Below are positions 1 through 8,794 of a DNA stretch of 18,064 nt, in pieces. The translations under genes were made by a program, and so were the position numbers. Location of the stretch: NCBI GenBank assembly GCA_021014945.1, contig MU266658.1, positions 7,401 through 25,464 of the forward strand, given 5' to 3'. This DNA comes from Leucogyrophana mollusca. Taxonomy: Eukaryota; Basidiomycota; Agaricomycetes; Boletales. Below the pieces are notes generated by a model that did not search any database, had not been told where the DNA came from, and was given only the letters and a program-made list of their open reading frames with translations. Position 1 is the first letter of the stretch, and each line of letters opens with the position of its first letter.

Positions 1-53
1 TGGGCTGTGGAGGAAGTTGTGCCGCTCTGGGCTATGGAGGAAGTCGTGCCGCT
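1..53 (-). repeat. 27-base coding repeat in the linker of LysM copy A
   Basis: Two adjacent 27-base units (27-53 and 1-26, the second truncated by the edge) encode SGTTSSIAQ and SGTTSSTAQ and differ at two visible bases. The other copies have only a loosely similar YGTTS/YGTTA pair here, so the repeat is specific to copy A. More units may lie outside the window. Confidence 0.8.
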
Positions 54-152
54 GGAGCCTGTGTAGCCCGTATAGCCGGTCACCGTTAACGTACCACAGT
101 ATGCCTGACCGATCAGAACGAGGGCGTAGAGACTGCAAAGTCGGAAACGCAT
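1..152 (-). CDS. Secreted LysM-domain protein, copy A (5' exon only, partial)
   Basis: This is the first exon of the third member of the LysM array; the LysM domains would lie beyond the left edge. The start is placed at 152 by alignment with the starts at 2975 and 5662. The product opens with a signal peptide (MRFRLCSLYALVLIGQAYCG), nearly the same as in the other copies. A Gly/Thr/Ser/Tyr linker follows, with the motif GYTGYTG and then two copies of a nine-residue repeat, SGTTSSIAQ and SGTTSSTAQ, the second cut by the edge. The frame is open to base 1, and the intron found after residue 57 in the other copies is not reached. An out-of-frame ATG lies five bases upstream at 157. Function is inferred from the paralogues only. 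Confidence 0.75.
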   Translation of the reverse strand, partial: MRFRLCSLYALVLIGQAYCGTLTVTGYTGYTGSSGTTSSIAQSGTTSSTA

Positions 153-1550
153 TTCATTTCTCAACGAGCCTCGTCCCACTTCATTCTTAAGTATGTGAGC
201 AGTGGGGCAGCGGCCCGCATTTCATGCTGGGGTGTGAACAGCACATCGGTGTTCCTGGCCGTGGTGATGGAAGACGGATCGCCGACAACAAAGAATGGGT
301 TAACTAACTGATCTTCGCCGCACTGTTCACATGCTAGTCGGATGCTGATTGGTGGTATTCCTGGATCGTCTTTGACCAAACTACTGGACATGGGCAGAAT
401 GGCTCGGAATGGGGTTCAGAATAGGCATATCACCATTACGCACGTAGTGAATAGCCTCCTGTAGCTCTTGGTTTGAGTGTAGTAGATCGACCAACAAGGA
501 AAGGAGCAGCGATATCGAGACCCCTGAAGTGAGACACCAGTTGCTCACAACCTGAACCAGGTCTCTACGCAGGATGAATATGCAAACTAGGATGCTTCTC
601 TGTGGGCACGCTCGACAAGGAAACAATGAGCTGGAAGAATTTTTCGCTGTTGTTGTTCCCACCTTTGTTTGAACTTGAAGATCGCTTCCTAAAGCTACAC
701 TGAATCCCAGCCTCGGATTTCAAAACCTATGATGATGACTGGTCGTTAAAGCTGCTCAGCCATATGGTGAAGAATGAAGCCGTACGGAACGAGTGACAGC
801 ACCTGCTTAGCGCCCATCGACGAGGACTCTTATAACACCAGTAACTTCTAGCTGGGTATTCTAATGATCCCTTCGCCACTGGTGCGGGCCTGTCTGGCTA
901 GGACCTGATTGACTGGCCATCGACCTGACGAGATAAAAATGATACACCCCGGGCACCGAAAGTGATGAGATCTGACCATCCTGTTGATCATTCGAGCTTC
1001 GAGAGCCATCAAGCTGCCAGAAGCCGAAGCAACACCATGGTAACAGAGACCAGCGCGGGAATGCAAGAAAACTGTGGAGTGGGAAAGTTAGTGTGAGTCA
1101 AGGAAGATCATTTGCTTGGGTTCAACCGACACTTACCATCGGCGTCCAGGTCGCCCGCCTTCCAGACTGATCGTCATCATCATCATGTTGGTCGTCATGC
1201 GGGCGATGATGAAGCGATCTATGCGGTCCTCCGACCGAGTGGTCTTCGAATTCCGACAGGGAAAAGGTATGGATATGATTGTATAGGAATGGGCGTCGGG
1301 AACACGGGAGTAAGATCTCCGTGCCCTGGTGAAGAAGCGGCGGCGAAACGTCCTTGGAGCTGTATTACCGCCAGACCTAGAACCTTCAATTCTTGGTGAA
1401 GAACCACAAATATGTCAGCCCGGAAGTCAAAGTGGAGGATACTTACGAGCGAACTACCAGGGCGTACCTCGCACCGGAAACGCTGGAGCATGTTGTTCGT
1501 TGTTATTCCGGACAACCGAAGCTCAGATCTAACCTCTCTCCCGCTTCCAA
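153..1550 (-). other. Segment X, copy A: duplicated sequence upstream of a LysM gene, unresolved or decayed gene
   Basis: This is homologous to 2976-4380 and 5663-6945. Several minus-strand frames are conserved. At 599-381 a frame starting RSILVCIFILRRDL and containing LVDLLHSNQELQEAIHYVR ends in TAG at the same place as in copy C. Around 1390-1265 lies a frame containing LGLAVIQLQGRFAAASSP, where several differences from copy C are synonymous. Two intron-like pairs are visible: 1136-1072 (GTAAGT...CAG) and 662-600 (GTGGGA...CAG). Lesions special to this copy are loss of the GTAAGT donor expected near 1270, loss of about 14 bases including a GTGAGT donor near 795, and a four-base deletion near 1397. 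I do not recognise the product. It could be a pseudogene, or upstream sequence of the LysM gene. Confidence 0.5.
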
Positions 1551-2059
1551 ACCATCTTCAAATGCTCAACCCATATTACAATCCGGGCTGAAAAAACATT
1601 TGAGTCAATAGATCTGGTGGAGGCCCCCATGATCGGCAGGGCTGTCGGGAAGATATATAAAGTTACGGTCAAGATAAAGCCAATATCCACATGGAAGAAT
1701 GACAGAGTACTGCGAAGGTACTGCTACTAGGAGTGCAGTGACAGAGCAAAGTACTTGAGAAACGTCTCGCAAAGCTGGGCACGTGGCTCGATTGAACTCA
1801 GTGAATGATGACGTCATAATTATGGTGTTACTGTTTTGCAAACTTCAAGGTCAGCTCGAGATGACAATATAACATGCATATGGCTTTAGAGAACTAAGTA
1901 GTAGGTACACTGTCAGCGACACAAAAAATTCTATTGTGGTAAATGTCACCGATGCACATATCGGTATACAATTCCGGGAACCCAAGCCTCGTTCATCCGC
2001 CCGAACATTCATCTCTTCGGCCCCTTGCCTGAAGACGTGAAGCTGGTGCCAGCCTGAGC
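1551..2059. other. Intergenic flank, 3' of LysM copy B
   Basis: No gene is supported here. The sequence from about 1740 to 2059 aligns with the 3' flank of LysM copy C (about 4490-4753), so it belongs to the tandem unit. It includes shared patches such as ttctattgtggtaa near 1930 and ccgggaaccc near 1974. The rest is unassigned. Confidence 0.6.
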
Positions 2060-2981
2060 TTAGCTACTGGCCACACAATATGCCTGAGGGTTGGATAAAA
2101 ACGGTTCATAGCTATCTCCCAGAGGGACTAAGTGCACTTACCTCGCCAATAATCAGATTGGTGCAATCGGTGTTGATTTCAGGGTTCCAGGTCAGAAACT
2201 GCGTGGCGGTGATATCGTACTGAAACCACGATTAAGTAATTCCCACGAGAATTCGTGGTGAGGTATCATTGCGCACCTCCCCCTCGATCAAATCACATGT
2301 GTCACCCGAGACCACAGTGTAATACTCTGTGCAAGACTACAAAAAGCGAGTGACAGGTTAGTGTTGTCAAAGGCGAGAGACCCACGTAGTCACGTACTGC
2401 GGTAACGGTCCCAGGTGCCACATTGCTTGGAGTGGGAACCGGGCTCATTGGCATAGATGAAGTGGACGGAGTCGCTGAAGCAGCAACGCAGTATGCCTTG
2501 CGCCACGATCTGAGTCACTATTTTCATCAATTATCACAAAATCAAAACCCACTTCGCCGAGTTCAAGATTCGTGCAGCCTGAGTTGATTTCGGGGTTCCA
2601 CGCAAGGAACTGCGCGGCGGTAATGCCATTCTGTAAAAAGAATAATTTAGCTGCTGCCACCAGAGCTTGGGACACAACCACTAGCCTTCTCTTCAACCAG
2701 ATCACAGGTATCGCCCGAGACCACGGTATAGTATGCAGTGCAGAACTTCACCAAGGCAGCGATTAGTAGGTTAGAGCCGCTAGAGGAGAGGCGCTGTCAC
2801 GTACAGCGGTATTGGTCCCCGACGCCACGTTGGTCGGGGTCGCTATGGCGGTTGTACCGTAAAAACCATTTATACTGGTGGTACCGTAAAGGCTCGTCAA
2901 TGTCACGGCGGCAGCGCCACAATACGCCCCACCGATCAGAGCGAGGACGTAGAGGCTGCAAAGTTGGAAATGCATTTTCAT
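2060..2981 (-). CDS. Secreted protein with two LysM domains, copy B (7 exons)
   Basis: Fungal LysM proteins bind chitin or chitin oligomers outside the cell; in plant-associated fungi they can mask chitin from host receptors. Which role applies here is unknown. Exons: 2981-2805, 2745-2686, 2630-2553, 2496-2398, 2336-2277, 2219-2142, 2083-2060; introns are 55-61 bases, all phase 0. The product is 191 residues: a signal peptide (LCSLYVLALIGGAYCG), a Thr/Ser linker, LysM1 (YYTVVSGDTCDLVEEK, then NGITAAQFLAWNPEIN and CTNLELGE), a Ser/Pro/Thr linker, and LysM2 (YYTVVSGDTC to CTNLIIGE). It ends AYCVASS. Intron 2 best fits a GC donor (AAG|GCTAGT). In-frame ATGs lie at 2981 and 2975; the second is the one shared with copies A and C. 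About 173 of 189 aligned residues match copy C by eye. Confidence 0.88.
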
Positions 2982-4380
2982 TCTCAAAGAACCTGCTCCC
3001 ACCTCACCCTTAAGTATGCGAGCGGTGAGGCAGCGGCCCGCACTTCATGCTGAGCTTCAAAGAGCACATCGCTGTTCCTGACCGTGGTGATGGAAGATGG
3101 ATCGCTGACAATAGACCATGGCTAAACCAACTGATCTTCGCCGTGCTGCTCGCATCCTAGCTGGGTGTTGATAGGTGGTATTCCTGGGTCGTCTTGAATG
3201 ATGGCCGAAATACTGGTCATGGGCAGAAAGACTTGGGGCTCAGAATAGGCGTATCGCCATCACGCACGTAGTGAGCAGCCTCCCGTAGCTTTAGATTGGG
3301 CTGCAGTAGATCGACCAACAGGAGAAGGGGCAGCGCTTTCAAGACCCCTGCAGCGAGACACCAGCTGCACACAACCCGAGCCAGGTCCCTACGCAGGACG
3401 GATATGCAAACCAAGATGCTTTTCTGTGAGCGTGTTCGACAAGGAAACATTGAACTAACAGACTCTTTTCGCTGTTGTTGTTCTCACCTTTATTTCCACT
3501 TGATGGCCGCTCCCCCAAAGCTGAGACTGAAACTGGTTTCAGCCTTCAAAACCTATGACGATAAATGGTGACCAAAGCTTCTCAGCCATATGGTGAGGGA
3601 TGGAGCCGTACGGAAATGAACTCACGAGTGACAGTACCTGCTTAGCGCCCATCGATGAGTGCTCTTAAAATACCGGTAGCTTCCAGTCAGGCATTCCGAT
3701 GGTCCCTTTAGCCATTGACGCGGGCCTGTCTGACACCCGATGGGCTGGCCATCGACCTGGCGAGATAAAAATGATACACCCCAGGCACCAAAAATGATGA
3801 AATTTGACGGTCCTCGGAATAAACGTTCTAACTTCGAGAGCCATCAAGCTGGTACAAGCCGAGGCAGCACTTATGGCAACTGAGATCAGTGCGGAAATCC
3901 AAGCAAATCACTATGGAGTAGGAGAGCCAGTGTAAGCCAAATTGCCTGGGTTTAACGGACACTTACCACTTGGGCGTCTAGGTCGCCCGCCTTCGAGACT
4001 GATGACCATTCATCATTATGTCCTCCGATGAACGTGATAATCATGAGGGCGATGATGAAGGATCAGGAGCGACCCATGCGGTCTTCCGACTGGGTGTTCT
4101 TCGAATTCTGACAGGGAAAACTTACAGACATGTTTATATAGGAACGGGCGCCAGCAACACGGGAGTAAGAACTCCGTGCTCTGGTGAAGAAGCAGCGGCA
4201 AGACGTCCCCGCAGCTGTATCACCGCCAGACCCAGATCCTTCAATTCTTGGCTGGTGAGGAACCACAAATACGTTGGCCCAGAAGTCAAAGTGGAGGAGA
4301 CTCACACAGTGTACCATCAGATCGAGCCTCGCACCGGAAGCGCTGGAGCATGTTGTTCATTGTTAGGAGCGTTGTTTGAC
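2982..4380 (-). other. Segment X, copy B: duplicated sequence upstream of a LysM gene, unresolved or decayed gene
   Basis: This is homologous to the segments upstream of copies A and C. Conserved minus-strand frames include one at 3423-3217 with KSILVCISVLRRDLARVV and LREAAHYVRDG, and a patch near 4240-4126 with LGLAVIQLRGRLAAASSP. Intron-like pairs are kept at 3487-3424 (GTGAGA...CAG), 3966-3911 (GTAAGT...TAG) and, less surely, a GTGAGT donor near 4310 with a CAG acceptor near 4254. Lesions: one extra G near 3515 relative to copy C shifts the frame, the 3423-3217 frame ends at a different stop (TGA), and an in-frame TAG lies in the 3'-most patch. An antisense frame of 170 codons (4018-4530, plus) is open but only partly kept in the other copies, so I treat it as chance. 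Confidence 0.5.
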
Positions 4381-4753
4381 AGAGCAAAATACTCAAGAAT
4401 TGTACACAAATTGGCGCCCATCAGAGTTTCAAACTTCCTCAACGGAGCGGAATCCCGGACCACGACCAATTTCCCAAGACTTAGAAACGTCTCGCAAGGA
4501 TGTGCACGTGACTCGATCGAAACACCATAATCACGGCGATATGCAAACTTGAAGCAAGGTGCTCAAGATGACAAGATGACAGAACTTTAGATAACTAGAT
4601 AGTAGGTGCACTTTCAGCGACACAGAAGATTCTATTGTGGTAATTGTCATTGATGCACACATCGGTATACTTATAACTCCGGGAACCCGAGCCTTGTTCA
4701 TCCGTTGAACGTTCACCTCTCCAACCCCCCTGCCCCATGAGGCTGGTGCGAGC
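4381..4753. other. Intergenic flank, 3' of LysM copy C
   Basis: No gene is seen. The right-hand part aligns with the 3' flank of LysM copy B, with the same ttctattgtggtaa patch near 4631, and forms part of the repeat unit. Confidence 0.6.
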
Positions 4754-5662
4754 TTAGTTAACGGCCACACAATACGCCTGAGGATTGAATAAGGACAGTT
4801 CATATTTCCCAGAGGGACCAAGTGCACTTACCTCGCCAATAATCAGATTGGTGCAATCGGTGTTGATTTCAGGATTCCAGGTCAGAAGCTGCGTGGCGGT
4901 GATGTCGTACTGAAACCACAATTCAGTAATTCACGCGAGAGTTCATGGTGAGGTATCACTACGCACCTCCCCCTCGATCATATTACATGTGTCACCCGAG
5001 ACCACGGTGTGATACTTTGTGCAAGACTACAAAAAGCGAGTACAGGTTAGTGTTGTCAAAGGCGAAAACCCACGTAGTCACGTACTGCGGTAACAGTCCC
5101 AGGTGCCACATTGCTTGGAGTGGGGACCGCGCTCGTTGGCATAGATGAGGTGGACGGGGTCGCTGAAGCAGCGACGCAGTATGCCTTGTGCCACGATCTG
5201 AGTCACTATTTTCATCAATTATCACAAAATCAAAACCCACTTCGCCGGGTTCAAGATTCGTGCAGCCTGAGTTGATTTCGGGGTTCCACGCAAGGAACTG
5301 CGCGGCGGTAATGCCATTCTGTAAAAGGATAATTAAGCTGCTGCCACTAGAGTCTGGGACACGACCACCAGCCTTCTCTTCAACCAGATCACAGGTATCG
5401 CCCGAGACCACGGTATAGTATGCAGTGCAGAACTTCACCAAGGCAGCGATTAGTAGGCTAGAGCCGCTAAAGGAGAGGCATTGTCACGTACAGCGGTGAT
5501 GGTTCCCGACGCCACGTTGGTCGGAGTCGCCGAGGCAGTTGTACTGTAATGGCCATTTGTACTGGTGGTACCATAAAGGCTCGTCAATGTCACGGCGGCG
5601 GCGCCACAATACGCCCCACCGATCAGAGCGAGGACGTAGAGACTGCGAAGTTGGAAATGCAT
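4754..5662 (-). CDS. Secreted protein with two LysM domains, copy C (7 exons)
   Basis: This is a complete paralogue of 189 residues, probably an extracellular chitin-binding protein. Exons: 5662-5492, 5432-5373, 5318-5241, 5184-5086, 5026-4967, 4909-4832, 4777-4754; introns are 54-59 bases, all phase 0. The order is signal peptide (about residues 1-20, LRSLYVLALIGGAYCG), Thr/Ser linker to residue 57, LysM1 (about 58-108, with YYTVVSGDTC, FLAWNPEIN, CTNLEPGE, AYCVA), a Ser/Thr/Pro linker, and LysM2 (about 137-189, with YHTVVSGDTC, LLTWNPEIN, CTNLIIGE, AYCVAVN). The four Cys per repeat follow the usual fungal LysM spacing. Exons 2-4 and 5-7 repeat one module. Intron 2 appears to start with GC (AAG|GCTGGT); the only in-phase GT alternative is a poor GTCCCA donor that would insert four residues. 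A CTTAAG hexamer lies 34 bases upstream of the start in all three copies. Confidence 0.92.
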
Positions 5663-6945
5663 TTTATTCTGAAAAAACCTGCTCCCACCTCATCCCTTAA
5701 GTATGCGAGCGTTGAGGCAGTGGCCCACACTTCATGTTGAGCTTCAAGGAGCACATCGCTGTTCCTGGCCGTGGTGATGGAAGATGGGTCGCTGACAATA
5801 GACCATGGCTGAACCAACTGATCTTCGCCGTGCTGCTCGCATGCTAGTTGATAGATGGCATTCCTGGGTCGTCTTTGAATGATGGCTGAACTACTGATCA
5901 TGGGCAGAATGACTTGAAGTTGGACTCAGAATAGGCATATCACCATCACGAACGTAGTGAACAGCTTCCTGTAGCTCTGGGTTAGAGTGTAGTAGATCGA
6001 CCAACAAGGAAAGGGGCAGCGACATCGAGACCCCTGAAGCGAGACACCAGTTGCACACCGCCCGAGCCACGTTGTTACGCAGGACGAATATACAAACTAA
6101 GATGATTCTCTGTGAGTACATTCAACAAGGAAACAGTGAATTGGGAGACTCTGTCGCTGTTGCTATTCCCACCTTTATTTCAACATGATGGTCGCTTCCC
6201 AAAGCTGAAACTGAAGCCCAGCCTCGGATTTCGAAACCTATGATGATGATGAATCGTCATTAAAGCTTCTCAGTCATATGTTGAAGAATGAAGCCGTACG
6301 GAAGTGAACTCACAAGTGACAGCACCTGCTTAGCGCCGATCGACGAGTACTCTTATAACACCAGTAGCTTCCAGCTGGGTATTCCAATGGTCCCTTTCGC
6401 TACTGGCGTGGGCCTGTCTAGCACCTGATGGGCTGGCCATCGACCTGGCGAAATTTAAATGATACGCCCCAGGCACCGAGAGTGATGAGATCGGACGGTC
6501 CTCGGAATGAACGGTCTAACTTCGAGAGCCATCAAGCTGCCACAAGCCGAAGCAGCACCTATGGTAACAGAGATCAGCAAGCAAATCACTATGGAGTAGG
6601 AAAGCCAGCGTAAGTCAGGGACAATTAATTGGTTGGCTTCGACCGATACTTGCCCCCTGGGCATCTACGTCGCCCTCCTTCAAGACTGACCACCATTCAT
6701 CGCTCACATGTCCTTTGATGGATGCTGATAATCATGCGGGCGATGATGAAGGATCAGGAGCGGTCCATGCGGTCCTCAGACTGAGCATCCTCTGAATTCT
6801 GCCGGGGAAAACTTACAGACATGATTGTGTAGGAACGGCCGCCGGCAACACGGGAGTAAGATCTCCGTGCCCTGGAGAAGAAGCAGCGGCGAGACGTCCC
6901 TGCAGCAGTATCACCGCCAGACCTAGAACCTTCAATCCTTGGCTG
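5663..6945 (-). other. Segment X, copy C: duplicated sequence upstream of a LysM gene, best-preserved copy
   Basis: This is the most open of the three segments. Minus-strand patches: 6944-6817 with LKVLGLAVILLQGRLAAAS and GHGDLTPVLP, ending at a GTAAGT donor (6816-6811); an intron-like pair at 6653-6589 whose donor is GCAAGT where the other copies have GTAAGT; a patch at about 6590-6465 with a hydrophobic stretch (LLISVTIGAASACGSLMALE); a GTGAGT donor near 6316; and a clean intron at 6172-6110 (AAAG|GTGGGA...CACAG). After that intron a frame with RIILVCIFVLRNN and LVDLLHSNPELQEAVHYVR runs to TAG at 5891. The last 230 bases before the LysM start hold another conserved frame (DPSSITTARNSDVLLEAQH). 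I do not recognise the protein and could not join the patches into one reading frame. Confidence 0.5.
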
Positions 6946-7356
6946 ACAAATTTTCCGAGATGGACGAATGACCCGTGTCGACTGAGGACTGTGTCGTGAA
7001 AAATGGGCATCTGGAAGTTAGACTGCACATGCTGCCAGTCTAACCAGGCAGCCCCCTCGTTGATCCACCGCCCTCACCAGTTAAGCTGTACGTGCAATAA
7101 GAGAACACTGATTTAATCCTGAGAGGTCGTGCTCGTGAATGCACGGTTGGTTAGCATCATCATGGTCGGTTCACAGGCCTGAGGTGGCGGGAAGGACTCG
7201 GATTGTGGCTGTGTACCGTCAACCCTTCCCTTCCCCGTGTTGCATTGTGAGCAACTACACTGTCGAGACAAGCATAGCAAGCCAGTGCTTGGCGCCGGCT
7301 CTTTTGCGTGTTTTCAGCTCATAGACTCGTACATAGTCGCGACAGGCTTCGCCGGA
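6946..7356. other. Unassigned region between the LysM array and the pseudouridine synthase gene
   Basis: This is unique sequence right of the array. On the minus strand a frame is open from about 7071 into segment X, with WINEGAAWLDWQHVQSNF and FHDTVLSRHGSFVHLGK. It reads like protein, but it has no convincing start or splice links. On the plus strand an ATG at 7237 is in frame with the pseudouridine synthase start at 7357 and would add 40 residues. The region must hold the promoter of that gene; no TATA-like element stands out. Confidence 0.4.
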
Positions 7357-8587
7357 ATGCAAGGTCACCAAACAGTACGGACAGCAGTGGCGAACTGGGC
7401 AAGACTTGCCATTTACGCTGACCGCGGCATCATCGTATTAAACAAGCCTCCAGGCCTCATATGCCAAGGTTCGGAAAACGGGGCTGGTGATGTAGGTAGG
7501 GAACCCACACTTGGAGAGAGGCTTTTCTCATTCGTATTTCAGAAACGACGAGACGGCGACAAATTCAATGACTTGCTGCATGGTGCGTGATGGCTTCAGC
7601 CCTTGCACGGATGTACAGTTTTGGACACCGAGTGTGGCTGTAGATCTAAAATACCGGTTTAAATTGGAGTCTAAGCCTCACCCCGTCCATCGCCTGGACA
7701 AGGTCGGCCCTCCTTGTTCCTTCTTTGCCTGTCATCCCGCTCAACTCCGTTGTTTGCTAGTCAACCACAGGTGCTCTCGTTCTGGCGCGGAATGCCTCAG
7801 CTGCTAGACAAATTTCCCAGCAATTTCAGACTCGCTCCATCGAGAAAAGCTACTTAGCGCTCGTACGGGGTGGCGAAAAATCTTTCACAGCCCGAAGTGG
7901 AGAAATTCGGGATGCGCTAGATATTGTAGATGGGCGAGTATCAATAGGGCAGAGCTGTAATGCCAAATTTGCAGCAACAGACTGGGAACTTCTGGCCTCT
8001 TCGGTATGTATCGTTGTAGGTCAAGGAAGGGATCATCTGACGATTCTGACAGCCTACAGCACCTCTATCTCTCCTTAGACTAACTCTCCATACAGGACTG
8101 AAACACCAACTCCGTGTACATTTGGCTCACGCTCTCCATGGTAAGTAATGATTAATTGTTGTTGCAACCTCCAGAACTACGACCACCATCCCATTAGCTC
8201 CTATACTCGGCGAGACTGTGTATACTCGTAGTCCCATCTCGGAGAAAATAACCAGTGTCACGAAAGTACCTGAAAACAGGATCTTCCTGCATGCCGCCCG
8301 CATTTCGCTTTCTGTAGGTCCTTGAAGCGTGCACCTACTACGACTGCTTAGCCAAATACTTCATCTTACAGCGGTACAGAAAGTCCGGGCCAAGCAAACA
8401 TTTCCGTCTCGGCATCGCGGCACCTCTGCCCAGGGACTTCGTGGCCATTTGCAAAGACGCCAGTATACCTCTAGATAAACTCGACATAACCGGTGGTTTG
8501 TTCGTCGATAACGAGCCAGTGGCAGAGGAGGTCGCTGATGTGGAAGGAAGATGGCTAAAAGTACGCTTGCCACAGCCGCGGGCGTGA
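7357..8587 (+). CDS. RluA-family RNA pseudouridine synthase (6 exons)
   Basis: The enzyme isomerises specific uridines to pseudouridine in rRNA, tRNA or mRNA; target and compartment are not visible here. Exons: 7357-7582, 7644-7702, 7761-8003, 8053-8140, 8198-8313, 8372-8587; introns are 49-61 bases. The 315-residue product opens with YADRGIIVLNKPPGL (residues 20-34), the usual RluA start. The catalytic loop HPVHRLDKSTTGALVLARN has the nucleophile Asp at residue 94; the intron between HRLDK and STTG is fixed by this motif. Further landmarks are IEKSYLALVRG, LHTGLKHQLRVHLAHALH (189-205) and HAAR plus APLP near the end. No S4 RNA-binding domain precedes the core, as in the mitochondrial RPUSD-type subgroup. 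An in-frame ATG at 7237 would lengthen the N terminus. It converges with the ATPase gene on the other strand. Confidence 0.9.
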
Positions 8588-8794
8588 GTTGTGCCCTTGA
8601 GACATTGCAACGTGATGCTGCGTATCCCTGAGACCAGTGTGTACTGGTCAACGGTAGGATCTCAGGCGAGAGATGGCTACGAAACCCGAGGCCTGAGGCT
8701 CCATCAGGCTGTCCATGTTACAATACAGAAGTTGTCATTTATAATCCAAGAAATCCAAGATAACAGCTGCGTTAATCTACGAATTGATGTCCAC
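8588..8794. other. Convergent intergenic gap (shared 3' region)
   Basis: The gap of 207 bases between the stop codons of two convergent genes must contain both 3' untranslated ends. No canonical AATAAA signal is seen on either strand, and there is no gene. Confidence 0.6.

Larger units (their letters stand above)
1..6945 (-). repeat. Tandem array of a 2.7-2.8 kb unit carrying a LysM gene (three copies, leftmost partial)
   Basis: Three blocks can be aligned by eye along their whole length. Homologous LysM start codons lie at 152, 2975 and 5662, giving periods of about 2823 and 2687 bases. Homology covers the LysM gene, its 3' flank and about 1.3-1.4 kb upstream of each start. To the right it stops abruptly near 6945, where copy C leaves the other two just after a conserved CAG acceptor-like site. 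To the left it runs out of the window. Copies differ by many substitutions and small indels, so the duplication is not very recent. Unequal crossing over in a direct repeat is the simplest origin (inference). Confidence 0.9.

Noticed and set aside
1174..1190. Short (CAT)n run in segment X copy A
   Set aside because: It is only four to five triplets, partly present in the other copies, and too short to call a microsatellite of interest.
4018..4530. Plus-strand frame of 170 codons within segment X copy B
   Set aside because: It lies antisense to conserved minus-strand frames and splice-like sites, has a stop in copy C and is broken in copy A. Its patch similarity follows from the nucleotide repeat.
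5365..5371. GT donors just inside LysM intron 2 (GTGGTC, GTCGTG)
   Set aside because: They put the downstream LysM exon out of frame; only the GC donor, or a weak GTCCCA, keeps the domain in frame.
7511..7807. Plus-strand frame of 98 codons in the pseudouridine synthase region
   Set aside because: Only its part at 7644-7702 is real coding sequence (exon 2); the rest reads through introns 1 and 2 in a frame that does not match the family.
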